DNA of 64,000 nucleotides from Nonomuraea sp. NEAU-A123 (GCF_018603905.1 NZ_JAHFZZ010000005.1:434001-498000); one strand, 5' to 3'; shown: positions 36,448-45,536, counted from the stretch's first letter. Program-made: numbers and translations. The notes: generated by a model not told the origin, from the sequence alone.

Positions 36448-36490
36448 ACATTAAAGCGAAGATCTCGTTATTGCAAACTAGTTGCAATAA
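36448..36490 (-). promoter_or_regulatory. Nur box overlapping the sodF promoter
   Basis: TTATTGCAA-N5-TTGCAATAA (36468-36490) is a perfect 9-5-9 inverted repeat containing the TTGCAA-N5-TTGCAA consensus of Nur, the nickel-responsive Fur-family repressor that silences sodF in Streptomyces coelicolor when nickel is present. Reading leftward, the inner TTGCAA is a good -35 box, followed after 17 bp by TAATGT (36448-36453) as -10. Bound Nur-Ni would block the -35 region. Confidence 0.82.
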
Positions 36491-36513
36491 GGTGGAGTTT
36501 GCCGATCGCCGGA

Positions 36514-37047
36514 TCAGCTTGGAGACAGGAACACGACGACGTCCGTCTCGTTGCCCGGGAGGGGTTCGGGCTCCTGCCAGCCGATGCGGCGGTAGAAGGC
36601 GAGCGTGTCGTGCGCCTGGTTCCAGGCCAGCAGCCACGCCCGGCCGCCGGGCGCAGTGGCGGTGAGGGCGGACAGCAGCCGCCGTCCTAGACCGGTGCCG
36701 CGGGCGTGTGACCGTACTCCCAGTTCGTCGACCTCGAAGGCGCCCACCAGCAGATCGCTCACCCGGTCGGCGCCGAGTCGCGTGGTCACCTTCCCGTAGG
36801 CGCGGTCGGTGCGGAACGGGGCTTGGGTGGTCCAGCCCGTGACGAAGCCATCTATTTCACCGTCGTCTGACATCGCCAGCATGGCCCGGAAACCGGGGCG
36901 GTGCGCGTCCGACTCGATCCGCTCCCGGAACGCCGCCCGGGTCGCCTCGGCGTCCCGGTGCTGCCAGGGCGGGGCGGTGAAGATCTCGACGTATGCCTCG
37001 GTGAGTTGGTCGGCGACGACAAGGATGTCCAGCTCGAAGTATCGCAT
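36514..37047 (-). CDS. GNAT-family N-acetyltransferase
   Basis: The 177-residue protein has the GNAT core: VDELGVRSHARGTGLGRRLLSAL, containing the acetyl-CoA loop R-x-x-G-x-G, and the later strand-helix AWLLAWNQAHDTLAFYRRIGW. The acceptor is unknown. GAGATAAG precedes the ATG and lies within a GGCGAG/CTCGCC inverted repeat (37048-37076) that could occlude it. Its stop is 24 bp from the sodF Nur box. It is transcribed toward sodF, so some read-through into sodF is possible. Confidence 0.85.
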   Translation of the reverse strand: MRYFELDILVVADQLTEAYVEIFTAPPWQHRDAEATRAAFRERIESDAHRPGFRAMLAMSDDGEIDGFVTGWTTQAPFRTDRAYGKVTTRLGADRVSDLLVGAFEVDELGVRSHARGTGLGRRLLSALTATAPGGRAWLLAWNQAHDTLAFYRRIGWQEPEPLPGNETDVVVFLSPS

Positions 37048-37539
37048 GGCGAGCAAACTTATCTCGGTAACTCGCCGGGTGCCGTGAGAGACCGATTCCC
37101 GGGCGCCAGTGGACAAGCGCACTCACGTAGGGCATCGAAAGGAAGGAGTGGCTCCGATGCAAAAATTAAGCAGGCCTCTGTAACCGCTGGACCAGCAGGT
37201 CGGTCGCTTCCGCGCGACTGCGCGAGGTGGCACGCGGTCGTCGAGAAAAAGGACGCGGAAATAATCATCGAGCGATTCCGCCAACGAGCCCCGTTATTGC
37301 TGGAGCTTTTTCCATCGCCATGGCGCGCCGGCCGGCGGAAATGGCGTTTCCGGCCTGTTCGTGGGCGCCGGGAAAAGCGGCCGCGTCGTGACCTGCCGCG
37401 AAGGGCCGGTGTCTCGGCGTTCGGCATCGGCGAGACCAACGCTCCCCTCGTGGGGGAGTCGCCGGACACGCGCCCGCCCCGCCGCCCCCGCCCCCGCGAG
37501 GACGTCCCCCGCAGTTCGCCGACAGTGGGGAGCTCTCCA
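37048..37539. other. Long intergenic stretch without a recognisable gene
   Basis: No frame here has a convincing start, ribosome binding site and family-like protein. The sequence is less GC-rich in places (for example near 37150 and 37260) than the genes around it. Apart from the inverted repeat beside the acetyltransferase start, I see nothing that identifies a riboswitch, tRNA or terminator. It may be a long 5' leader or decayed sequence. Confidence 0.5.
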
Positions 37540-37575
37540 TTGACAACATTCTATCCCTACCTGAATAGTGGGATA
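37540..37575 (+). promoter_or_regulatory. Promoter/operator of the second ABC operon
   Basis: TTGACA (37540-37545) is a consensus -35 box, and GAATAG 17 bp downstream is a weak -10. The inverted repeat TATCCC (37552-37557)/GGGATA (37570-37575) lies over the spacer and -10, where a repressor would block initiation. AAGGAG and the ATG of the binding protein follow within 30 bp. Confidence 0.5.
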
Positions 37576-37598
37576 TCGAACGTCACCAAGGAGCTCCA

Positions 37599-39260
37599 AT
37601 GAGGGAATTGCCCCGTCCCTTCGACAGGCCCGGCCCACCCGTCGCGGCGAAGCACGTCATCAGCGCCGCAGCGGTGCCCGCCATGACCCGGCGGACCCTG
37701 CTCGCCGGGACGGGAGGCGGCGCTCTCGCGCTGCTGCTGGCCGCCTGCGGAACAGGCGACGGCGTGGCCTCACAGACCGGCGCGGACACGACTGCCAAAG
37801 CGTCCGCGCCACCCCGCCCGGGCGGGACCCTCCGCGCAGGATCGCCCCCGCCGCCCACCGCCGTGGACCCGGTCACCATGTACGACGGTTCGGCCATCGC
37901 CATCGTGCAGCTCGTCGCCGAGTACCTGATCTGGCTCGACCGGGACTTCAGCCTGAAGCCGAGGCTGGCCGAGAAATGGGAGTCCGAGGAGGGCGGCAAG
38001 CGGTGGGCGTTCACGTTGCGCCAGGGCGTCACCTTCTCCGACGGCACGCCGCTCGACGCGGAGACCGTCAAGGCGAGCTTCGACCGGCTGCTCGACCCCG
38101 ACTCCAAGTCGGCCGCCCTGTCGGCGTTCGACACGGTGCTGGCCAAGGGAGGGGTGAGCGTCCGCGACGCCGCCACGGTCGTCTTCACGCTCGAACGGGC
38201 CTTCTCCGACTTCCCGTACCTGGTCTCGGCCGGCAACTACAACGCGGTCATCCTCAAGAAGGACTACGCGGGGAACTTCACCAAGAAGCCGATCGGCACC
38301 GGGCCGTTCCTGCTGGAGTCGTACGACGCCGCGTCGGGGGCGACGTTCACCCGTAACCCGAAGTACTGGGAGCCGGGCAAGCCGTACCTCGACGGGGTGC
38401 AGATCAAGTTCTACGCCGACGACCAGGCGGACCTGCTGGCGCTGCAGAGCGGCGAGATCGACGCGCAGATCCTCAGCCGCCCGCAGCTCGTCGGCCCGCT
38501 CAAGGGCATCGGCGACATCACCGTCGACCAGGTCCAGGGCACCGGGCTGACCGCGTTCACGCTGCGTACGGATCGGGCGCCGTTCGACCGCAAGGAGGCG
38601 CGGCAGGCCGTCGCGTACGCGCTCGACCGGCCGGGCGTGAACGCCACGGTCTACGACGGCATCGGAGCCTTGGGCAACGACCACCTGTTCGCCCCCTTGT
38701 TCCCCGCCGCGCCGGGCGATGTCCCGCAGCGGGCGAAGGACCCGGCCAAGGTCGCCGAACTGCTCGGCGGGCAGCCACTGTCGTTCACGCTGACGTATGA
38801 CCCGCCGAGCAAGGACTACGCGCTGACCGTCCAGAACCAGCTCAAGCAGGCGGGCATCCAGGTCGAGCTGGAACAGCGCAGTTCGGCCGACTTCTACGGC
38901 GGCGACCAGGACAAGGACACGCCGTGGCTGTTCTCCACCGCGAACCTGGTCGGCTGGGCCGGGCGCGCGACCCCCAGCCAGTTCGTCATTCCCATGGTCA
39001 AGGGCGGCGGCGTGTGGAACGGCTCCAAGTACGCCAACTCCGCCCTGGACGCCGCCGCCGACGCCTACGACGCGGCCCAGACCGACGACGAACGCAAGGC
39101 ACAGGCTGAGATCATCGCCAAGGCGCTGCACGAGGACGTGCCGGTGATCGTGTCGGTGTGGAGCGGAACCGTACGGGCCTACAACGCCGGGAAGTTCACC
39201 GGCATCCAGGCGCATCCGTCGAGCTACGTCGACTTCAGCTCGGTCTCCCAGGTGGTGTGA
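37599..39260 (+). CDS. Solute-binding lipoprotein, family 5, with Tat-type signal
   Basis: The 553-residue protein starts at an ATG with AAGGAG. Its signal lies unusually deep, at MTRRTLLAGTGGGALALLLAACG (twin Arg plus lipobox LLAAC). The ATG at 37683 would give a normal signal but has no ribosome binding site. The SBP_bac_5 fold follows (LAEKWESEEGGKRWAFTLRQGVTFSDGTPLDAETVKASFDRL). It is the first gene of a plus-strand operon of at least eight genes and is distinct in sequence from the binding protein at 33.2-34.9 kb. Confidence 0.9.
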   Translation: MRELPRPFDRPGPPVAAKHVISAAAVPAMTRRTLLAGTGGGALALLLAACGTGDGVASQTGADTTAKASAPPRPGGTLRAGSPPPPTAVDPVTMYDGSAIAIVQLVAEYLIWLDRDFSLKPRLAEKWESEEGGKRWAFTLRQGVTFSDGTPLDAETVKASFDRLLDPDSKSAALSAFDTVLAKGGVSVRDAATVVFTLERAFSDFPYLVSAGNYNAVILKKDYAGNFTKKPIGTGPFLLESYDAASGATFTRNPKYWEPGKPYLDGVQIKFYADDQADLLALQSGEIDAQILSRPQLVGPLKGIGDITVDQVQGTGLTAFTLRTDRAPFDRKEARQAVAYALDRPGVNATVYDGIGALGNDHLFAPLFPAAPGDVPQRAKDPAKVAELLGGQPLSFTLTYDPPSKDYALTVQNQLKQAGIQVELEQRSSADFYGGDQDKDTPWLFSTANLVGWAGRATPSQFVIPMVKGGGVWNGSKYANSALDAAADAYDAAQTDDERKAQAEIIAKALHEDVPVIVSVWSGTVRAYNAGKFTGIQAHPSSYVDFSSVSQVV

Positions 39261-40210
39261 TGCGGTTCCTGCTGCGCCGGCTGGTGGCCGTACCGCTCAC
39301 CTTGCTCGGGGTGTCGGTGCTGGTGTTCGTCACGACCGAGTTGGTGCCCGGCGACGTCGCGCGCACGATACTCGGCCGTGAGGCGAGCGCGGAGTCGGTC
39401 GCCCGGTTGCGCGGGCAGCTCGGCCTGGAGCGGCCCCTGCCAGCGCGGTACGCGGACTGGCTGGGCGGCTTCGTCACCGGCAGATGGGGCGAGTCCTACA
39501 CGCTGCGGGTGCCGGTCCGCGACCTCGTGCTCGACCGGCTGTCGGCCTCGATGCTGCTGGCCGCGCTGGCGTTCGCGCTGCTCGTGCCGGTCGCGGTCAC
39601 GCTTGGTCTGGTCGCGGGCGTCAACCATGACCGGCCGATGGACCGGCTGGTCAGCGTGACGGGGCTGGCGCTGGGCGCGACTCCGGAGTTCGTGACCGGC
39701 GTGATTCTGCTGGTGGTGTTCGCCGTGCGGCTGCGCTGGTTCCCCGCCTCGGCCAAGGCGCCGGACGGCTCCTCGCTGCTCGCCAGGCTCGGCCACCTGG
39801 CGCTGCCCGCGTTCTCGCTGGTGGTGCTCTGCACCGGGTACGTCGCCCGGCACGTCCGAGCCGGCGCGGTGACCGCGATCGAGAGCCCGTACGCGAGCGC
39901 CGCCGAGCTGCGCGGTCTGACCAGGTGGCAGGTGGTGCGGCGGCACGTGCTGCGCAACTCCACCATCTCGGCCACCAGCGCGCTCGGCGTGCAGCTGCAG
40001 TTCCTGCTGGGCGGGCTGGTCACGGTGGAGCTGCTGTTCAACCATCCCGGCATCGGGGCGTTGCTGCTGTCGTCCGCGGTCGACAAGGACCTGCCGACGC
40101 TGCAGGCGACGGCGATGGTGCTGGGCCTGCTCTACATGCTGATCGTCTTGGCGGCCGACGTCGCGTTCCGGCTGCTCGATCCGCGGATCCGGCTGGGGGC
40201 GGCATCGTGA
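39260..40210 (+). CDS. ABC permease, OppB/DppB type (second system)
   Basis: The 316-residue permease begins MRFLLRRLVAVPLTLLGVSV, then TELVPGDVARTIL, GRWGESYTLRVPV, six helices, and the EAA loop AELRGLTRWQVVRRHVLRNS. Its ATG overlaps the binding-protein stop by 1 bp (TGATG). Confidence 0.92.
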   Translation: MRFLLRRLVAVPLTLLGVSVLVFVTTELVPGDVARTILGREASAESVARLRGQLGLERPLPARYADWLGGFVTGRWGESYTLRVPVRDLVLDRLSASMLLAALAFALLVPVAVTLGLVAGVNHDRPMDRLVSVTGLALGATPEFVTGVILLVVFAVRLRWFPASAKAPDGSSLLARLGHLALPAFSLVVLCTGYVARHVRAGAVTAIESPYASAAELRGLTRWQVVRRHVLRNSTISATSALGVQLQFLLGGLVTVELLFNHPGIGALLLSSAVDKDLPTLQATAMVLGLLYMLIVLAADVAFRLLDPRIRLGAAS

Positions 40211-41043
40211 CCGCCATCGCGCTCCCGTACGCGCGGCGGCGCCACGGGGCCGCTCTGGGAATCGGTGCGGCGATCATCGTCGCGTGGGCGGTGGTCGCGG
40301 CGTTCTGGCCGCAGCTCGTGCCGTACGAGCCGGATCTGCTGGATCCGGCGAGCCGCTTCCTCCCGCCGGGCAGCGCGCACTGGCTGGGAACCGACCAGTT
40401 CGGCAGGGACACCTTCTCGCGGCTGCTCGCCGGGTCCAGGCCGGTGCTCCTGGTGGCGCCGGCGGCGACCGCGCTGGCGGTCGTGGCCGGGGCGCTGGTG
40501 GGGCTGGCGGCCGGCACCTACGGCGGCGTGGTGGACGAGATCGTCATGCGGGTGCTCGACGCCGTCGTGGTCTTTCCCTCCATCATCGCCACCGTGCTGG
40601 TCGTGGCGCTGGCGGGACGGTCGGTCACGGTGATGGTGCTGGTCATCGCCGCCTCGTTCGTGCCGATCGTGGCGCGCAGCGTGCGCGCGGCCACGCTGGT
40701 GGAGCGGGAGAAGTCGTACGTCGAGGCGGCCCGGCTGCGCGGTGAGCGGTCCTGGGGGCTGACGGTACGCGAGATCCTGCCGAACGTCTCCTCGACGGTG
40801 ATCGTGGAGGCGACGTCCCGCTTCGGCGACGCGATCTTCGCCGCCGCCACGCTGTCGTTTCTTGGGCTGGGGCAGCCACCCGGCTCACCGGACTGGGGGG
40901 CGTCGGTGTCGGACAACCGGTTGTGGCTGCAGCTGGCGCCCTGGACGGTGCTCGCGCCGGCGCTGGCCATCGCCTCACTCGTGGTCGGGATCGCGCTGGT
41001 CGCCGACGCCCTGCGCGGGCGCTGGGAGGCGGGGCGATCGTGA
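40207..41043 (+). CDS. ABC permease, OppC/DppC type (second system)
   Basis: The 278-residue permease has the family segment HWLGTDQFGRDTFSRLLAGSRPVLL and the EAA loop AARLRGERSWGLTVREILPNV. The start is GTG, overlapping the previous stop by 4 bp, and its own stop overlaps the next GTG, so the transporter genes are tightly coupled. Confidence 0.92.
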   Translation: MTAIALPYARRRHGAALGIGAAIIVAWAVVAAFWPQLVPYEPDLLDPASRFLPPGSAHWLGTDQFGRDTFSRLLAGSRPVLLVAPAATALAVVAGALVGLAAGTYGGVVDEIVMRVLDAVVVFPSIIATVLVVALAGRSVTVMVLVIAASFVPIVARSVRAATLVEREKSYVEAARLRGERSWGLTVREILPNVSSTVIVEATSRFGDAIFAAATLSFLGLGQPPGSPDWGASVSDNRLWLQLAPWTVLAPALAIASLVVGIALVADALRGRWEAGRS

Positions 41044-43046
41044 GCGGGCTCCGCGTCGAAGAGCTGTCCGTCGCCTATGGCGGGAAGGTCGCGGTGAACG
41101 GAGTGTCGTTCACAGTGGCGCCTGGTCAGACGTACGGGCTCGTGGGGGAGTCGGGGTGCGGCAAGACGACCATCGGGCGAGCGTTCGGGCGCCAGGTCGC
41201 GCGGAGCGGTCTGATCACCGGGGGCCGGATCGTCGTTGACGACGTGGACGTGCTCGGGTTGTCGCCCGCGGCGCTGCGGCGCTGGCGGGCCGAGGCGCTG
41301 GCCGTCGTCCAGCAGGAGGCGAGCGCCGCGCTCGACCCGACCATGCGGATCGGCACGCAGCTCGCGCAGGCGCTGCGCGCACGGGGACGCGATCGTGCCG
41401 CCGCGCGCCAAGAGGTGCCCGAGTTGCTGGAGCGGGTCCGGCTGCCCGACCCCGCCGCGATCGCCCGCCGTTACCCGCACCAGCTCTCCGGCGGGCAGCA
41501 ACAGCGGGTGGTCATCGCCGCCGCGCTGGCCGCGCGCCCTCGGCTGCTCGTCCTCGACGAGCCCACGACCGGTCTCGACGCCGCTGTCGAGCGGGAGATC
41601 CTCGACCTCATCGGAGAGCTGCGCACCGAACTCGGGGCGGCGGTGGTGCTGATCAGCCACGACCTCGGCCTGGTCGGGCGGCTGTGTGACCGGGTGGGGG
41701 TCCTGTACGCGGGCCGCCTGGTGGAGGAGGGCCCGGCCGGCAAGGTCCTGTCCGATCCCGCGCACCCGTACCCGGCGGCACTGCTGGCCAGTACGCCGGG
41801 GCTGGGCCGGAACCGGCGCACGCACCCGCTGACGGCCATCCCGGGCCACCCGCCCGCGCCAGGGGAGCAGCAGGACGGCTGCTCCTTCGCGCCACGCTGC
41901 CCCCTGGCAGACGACCTGTGCCGATCCACTGTGCCCACTCTGTCCACCGCGCCCGACGGATCGACAGCGGGCCTTCACCTGGTGCGCTGCCACCATCCAG
42001 GCCAGACCGCGCAAGCCGTCTCCCAGCCGGAGCCGCTGCCGGAGCCGCAGTCGGCCGCGTCGCGGTCGGCCGAGTCGGATCGTCGGCCGGAGTCCGCCGT
42101 GTCCCAGCCCTCGCCCCTCCCGCCGGACGGCGGGCCGTTGCTGGAGGTCCGTGGACTGACCCGCCGCTACGGCAAGACCGTTGCCGTGGACGGCGTCGAT
42201 CTGGTGATCCGGCGGGGTGAGGTGGTCGGGCTGGTCGGCGAGTCCGGCAGCGGGAAGACCACCCTCGCCAGGACGGTGGCCGGGCTGGGCGGACGCGGAC
42301 CGGGAACGATCACGTTGCGTGGCCGGCCGCTGCATCCCTCCGCGACGCGGCGGGCGCCCGAGCAGCGGCGCGCCATCCAGATGGTGTTCCAGAACCCCTA
42401 CTCCTCGCTCAACCCGAGCCACACCATCCGCACCATCCTCACCAAGGCCGCGCGCAGCCTCGGCGGGCCGCTCGATCCGGCGGGGCTGGCGCATGAGGCG
42501 GGGCTCGACGCGCACGTTCTCGATGCCCGGCCCGAGCGGCTGTCCGGCGGGCAGCGGCAGAGGGCGGCCATCGCCCGCGCCTTCGCCGGGGTCCCCGACC
42601 TGGTGGTGTGCGACGAGCCGGTGTCCGCGCTGGACGTGAGCGTGCAGGCCGGGGTGCTGCGGCTGCTCGACGACCGGCAGCGGGCGAGCGGCACGTCGTA
42701 CCTGTTCATCTCGCACGACCTCGCCGTCGTCGGCTATCTCGCGGACCGGATCGCGGTGATGTACCGAGGTCAGGTCGTCGAGCAAGGGCCGGCCGAGCAA
42801 GTGCTGCACGGCCCGCACCACCCCTACACGGCGGTCCTCGTCGGCAGCCACCCGCCCGCACCCCCGGGGCAGGGGGACGGCGCCGGTACGGGCTGCCGGT
42901 TCGCGGCCGACTGCCCGAGCCGCGTCGACGGGCTGTGCGACACGAGCGTGCCCCCGGTGCGCGACCTCGGCCAGGAGCATGTCGTCCACTGCCACCTCGA
43001 CCCCGCCCGTCTCCCGCACCGCGCCCAAGGGAGCACGGCGCCCTGA
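41040..43046 (+). CDS. Fused double ATPase of an Opp/Dpp-type ABC importer
   Basis: This 668-residue protein carries two complete ATPase halves, equivalent to OppD and OppF in one chain. Half one has Walker A GESGCGKTTIG and signature LSGGQQQRV. Half two has GESGSGKTTLA and LSGGQRQRA. Each half ends with an Opp/Dpp cysteine motif (FAPRCPLADDLC and FAADCPSRVDGLC). A Ser/Pro/Glu-rich linker of about 45 residues joins them. The start is GTG. The gene ends 20 bp before the hydrolase-like gene. Confidence 0.93.
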   Translation: MSGLRVEELSVAYGGKVAVNGVSFTVAPGQTYGLVGESGCGKTTIGRAFGRQVARSGLITGGRIVVDDVDVLGLSPAALRRWRAEALAVVQQEASAALDPTMRIGTQLAQALRARGRDRAAARQEVPELLERVRLPDPAAIARRYPHQLSGGQQQRVVIAAALAARPRLLVLDEPTTGLDAAVEREILDLIGELRTELGAAVVLISHDLGLVGRLCDRVGVLYAGRLVEEGPAGKVLSDPAHPYPAALLASTPGLGRNRRTHPLTAIPGHPPAPGEQQDGCSFAPRCPLADDLCRSTVPTLSTAPDGSTAGLHLVRCHHPGQTAQAVSQPEPLPEPQSAASRSAESDRRPESAVSQPSPLPPDGGPLLEVRGLTRRYGKTVAVDGVDLVIRRGEVVGLVGESGSGKTTLARTVAGLGGRGPGTITLRGRPLHPSATRRAPEQRRAIQMVFQNPYSSLNPSHTIRTILTKAARSLGGPLDPAGLAHEAGLDAHVLDARPERLSGGQRQRAAIARAFAGVPDLVVCDEPVSALDVSVQAGVLRLLDDRQRASGTSYLFISHDLAVVGYLADRIAVMYRGQVVEQGPAEQVLHGPHHPYTAVLVGSHPPAPPGQGDGAGTGCRFAADCPSRVDGLCDTSVPPVRDLGQEHVVHCHLDPARLPHRAQGSTAP

Positions 43047-43066
43047 CCCTCTCTCCAGGAGGCAGC

Positions 43067-43711
43067 ATGTCCACATCCGCCCAATCCGACAATGAATTCG
43101 CAGACCTGCCAGGACCGGTCCAGCGCCGCTGGGTCACCGTCTCCACCGGCGAGCACGTGAGCGGTGTCGTCTGGGGGTCCGGCCCGCCGGAGGCCGTGCT
43201 GCTGCACGCCGCCGGTGGCAGCGCCCGCGACTGGGACGGCCCGCTGTCCGGGCTCAGCCGCCCCGCGCTCGCCCTGGACCTGCCGGGACACGGCAGGTCC
43301 AGCCGCCACGCGGCCGTTTACGCGCCGCGCAAGCTCGTCCTTCCCGTCGCCGAGGCGATCAAGTCGTTCGCCCCGAAGGCCAAGGCGGTGGCCGGGGCCG
43401 GGCTCGGCGCGCTCACCGCCGTCGCGCTGGCGGCCCGGCATCCCCATCTGGTTCCCGCTCTGATCCTGATCGGAACCCTGCCCGGCCACCCTGATCCCTC
43501 GGACGACGAGTACCTCTGGAACGGCCTGTCCGGCCTGGCCGCCGCCGGAACGCCCATCACCGTGGTCCGAGCCGACCTGTCCGACGCCGCCGTGGCCGAG
43601 CTCCGCGACCGCGTCCCCGCCGCGCGGCTCCTCTCCGCGGGGCGGCTCGACACCGCCGCCGAACTCGCCGACCTCCTGCTGACCGGCACCACCACAAGGA
43701 GTACCGCATGA
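43067..43711 (+). CDS. Alpha/beta-hydrolase-like protein without catalytic residues
   Basis: The 214-residue protein follows the alpha/beta hydrolase layout: oxyanion strand LLHAAGGSARDWDG, then LALDLPGHGRSSRH, then the elbow. The elbow, normally G-x-S-x-G, reads GAGLGA, with Gly112 in place of the nucleophilic Ser, and the final His region (usually AGHxxxx) reads AGRLDTAAELADLLL, so His is also lost. The protein is short for the family (usually about 260-300). It is probably a binding or structural partner of the downstream dioxygenase. GGAGG precedes the ATG, and the stop overlaps the dioxygenase start (ATGA). Confidence 0.8.
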   Translation: MSTSAQSDNEFADLPGPVQRRWVTVSTGEHVSGVVWGSGPPEAVLLHAAGGSARDWDGPLSGLSRPALALDLPGHGRSSRHAAVYAPRKLVLPVAEAIKSFAPKAKAVAGAGLGALTAVALAARHPHLVPALILIGTLPGHPDPSDDEYLWNGLSGLAAAGTPITVVRADLSDAAVAELRDRVPAARLLSAGRLDTAAELADLLLTGTTTRSTA

Positions 43712-44730
43712 CCGCCCGCATCCCCGTCATCGACCTCGAACTCGCCCTCAGCGACGACGCCCCGCCCGAACTGCTCGCCGCCGCACGCGAGTCGGCCGAG
43801 CGGATCGGCATCATCCAGGTGACCAACCACGGAGTGCCCGACGAGCTCATCGACGGCTTCCATGACTCCATCGGCCGTGTCCTGGCCCTTCCCCGGGAGG
43901 AGAAGGCGGAGCTGGCCAGCCCCACCGGCCATCCCTACCGCGGCTGGCGGCAGTGGCCGGACGACTTCGGCCGCCTGGAGCTGGAACGCTTCAACATCGG
44001 CCAGTTCGGCAGCGTCGAGGAGGCCGAGGTGGCCGGACTCAGCGAGGAGTACGCCCAGCTCTACGCTCACCCCAACGTGTGGCCGGAGCAGGAGCCGGGG
44101 CTGAAGGACCTGGCCGCGCGCTACCACGACGCCTCGGTCGGGGTGGCCGAGAAGGTGCTCACCCTGTACGCGCGGCTGCTCGGCGTCCCCGCCGAGACCT
44201 TCCCCACCTCCGGACGTCCCTACTACACCAGTTTCGTCGTCAACGACTACCCGACCTGGACCCACGACGGCGGCGAGGCGGACGAGGACAAGCTGCTGCT
44301 GCTCGAGCACGCCGACGGCTCCGCGCTCACGGTGCTGCACCAGCGCGGCGACTATGCCGGGCTGCAGGGCCGCGGCCCCGACGGCGAGTGGATACCGGTG
44401 CCGATCGTGCCCGGAGCCCTGCAGGTGTTCTCCGGCCACATCCTCACCAAGTGGACCAACGGCCGTCTGTCCGCGGGCACGCACCGAGTGGTCGCGGGCG
44501 GCTCGGTCACCAGGCGCTCGACCGGCGTGTTCTGGCATCCCAGCCTGGACACGGTGATCGAGCCGCTGGCCCCGTTCGTCGGCCCCGAGGGCTCGGACTA
44601 CGAGCCGGCGCTGCTGTGGGACCGGGCCAAGCGGCAGGTCGAGGAGTACCTGGAGGTGTTCGGCCGGCCCGACCAGATCGCGGCGTGGCGCGAGCGCCGC
44701 CCGTACGTCGCCGAACTGGCGGAGGCCTGA
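43708..44730 (+). CDS. Isopenicillin-N-synthase-like Fe(II)/2-oxoglutarate dioxygenase
   Basis: The 340-residue oxygenase has an N-terminal DIOX_N domain (RIGIIQVTNHGVPDELI) and a jelly roll with the iron facial triad H201, D203 and H259 (LEHADGSALTVLH and GTHRVV), plus the co-substrate Arg/Ser pair R270-S271. Relatives oxidise amino acids, hormones or secondary metabolites using Fe(II) and usually 2-oxoglutarate. Within an importer operon, the imported compound is its likely substrate. The start overlaps the hydrolase-like stop by 4 bp. Confidence 0.9.
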   Translation: MTARIPVIDLELALSDDAPPELLAAARESAERIGIIQVTNHGVPDELIDGFHDSIGRVLALPREEKAELASPTGHPYRGWRQWPDDFGRLELERFNIGQFGSVEEAEVAGLSEEYAQLYAHPNVWPEQEPGLKDLAARYHDASVGVAEKVLTLYARLLGVPAETFPTSGRPYYTSFVVNDYPTWTHDGGEADEDKLLLLEHADGSALTVLHQRGDYAGLQGRGPDGEWIPVPIVPGALQVFSGHILTKWTNGRLSAGTHRVVAGGSVTRRSTGVFWHPSLDTVIEPLAPFVGPEGSDYEPALLWDRAKRQVEEYLEVFGRPDQIAAWRERRPYVAELAEA

Positions 44731-44732
44731 CC

Positions 44733-45476
44733 GTGCCCGCGTCCGGAACCTTCAACTGGGAGCCGAGCGAGCGCTGGGTGCGCGGCCTCCGCGACGGCGT
44801 CGTGGTCGTCGACACCCGCGCTCCCGTGCTCGTCTGGGAGCCGGACCACCCGGTGCCCCGGTACGCCTTCCCGGCCGGTGACGTACGTACCGACCTGCTG
44901 CGTGACGTCGGGGAGCCGCCGGGCGTCCGTTACGACCTCGCGGTCGGGGACGCGCTCGTGCGCGACGCCGCCTGGCGGTACCCGGAACTGCCCGATCACA
45001 TCGCCTTCGCGTGGTTCCGGCATCCCGAGGTGGTGCTCGACCACTGGTACGAGGAGGACGAGGAGATCTTCGTGCACCCCCGCGACCCGTACAAGCGGGT
45101 GGACCCGATACCCAGCTCCCGGCACGTCGTGGTCGAGATCGGCGGGCGGGTGGTCGCGGAGACGCGCGACCCGGTGCTGCTGTTCGAGACCGGCCTGCCG
45201 ACCCGCTACTACATCCCGCCCGCCGACGTACGGTTCGACCTGCTGGAGCCCACCGAGACGCACACCCGCTGCCCGTACAAAGGGGTGGCCTCCTACTGGT
45301 CGCTCAAGGACGGCGGCGCGCCGCGCGACCTCGCCTGGGCCTACCCCGACCCCATCCCCGCCACGGCACCGATCCAGGGGCACGTGGCCTTCTACAACGA
45401 GGCCGTGGACATCGTCGTCGACGGCGTCAAGCAGGACCGCCCGGTCACGCTCTTCAGCGAGGGACTGAAGCGCTGA
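44733..45476 (+). CDS. DUF427 protein with two domain copies
   Basis: The 247-residue protein has two tandem DUF427 units: VRGLRDGVVVVDTRAPVLVWE, and later VVEIGGRVVAETRDPVLLFE with the usual TRYYIPPADVRFDLLEPTE and CPYKGVASYWSL stretches. DUF427 proteins are small cytosolic beta-rich proteins of unknown reaction. The GTG lies 2 bp after the dioxygenase stop, so this is the same operon and probably the same pathway. Confidence 0.9.
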   Translation: MPASGTFNWEPSERWVRGLRDGVVVVDTRAPVLVWEPDHPVPRYAFPAGDVRTDLLRDVGEPPGVRYDLAVGDALVRDAAWRYPELPDHIAFAWFRHPEVVLDHWYEEDEEIFVHPRDPYKRVDPIPSSRHVVVEIGGRVVAETRDPVLLFETGLPTRYYIPPADVRFDLLEPTETHTRCPYKGVASYWSLKDGGAPRDLAWAYPDPIPATAPIQGHVAFYNEAVDIVVDGVKQDRPVTLFSEGLKR

Positions 45477-45536
45477 CCCCGAGCGCCGGGCTCCCTGCCG
45501 GAGGCGTGATGCTCCAGGACGGGTAAGGGGACCAGC

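Noticed and set aside
6301..44730. Isopenicillin-N-epimerase-like aminotransferase and IPNS-like dioxygenase as parts of a beta-lactam cluster
   Set aside because: They are 36 kb apart, in different operons, and no ACV synthetase, acyltransferase or expandase is present. Both families are broad.
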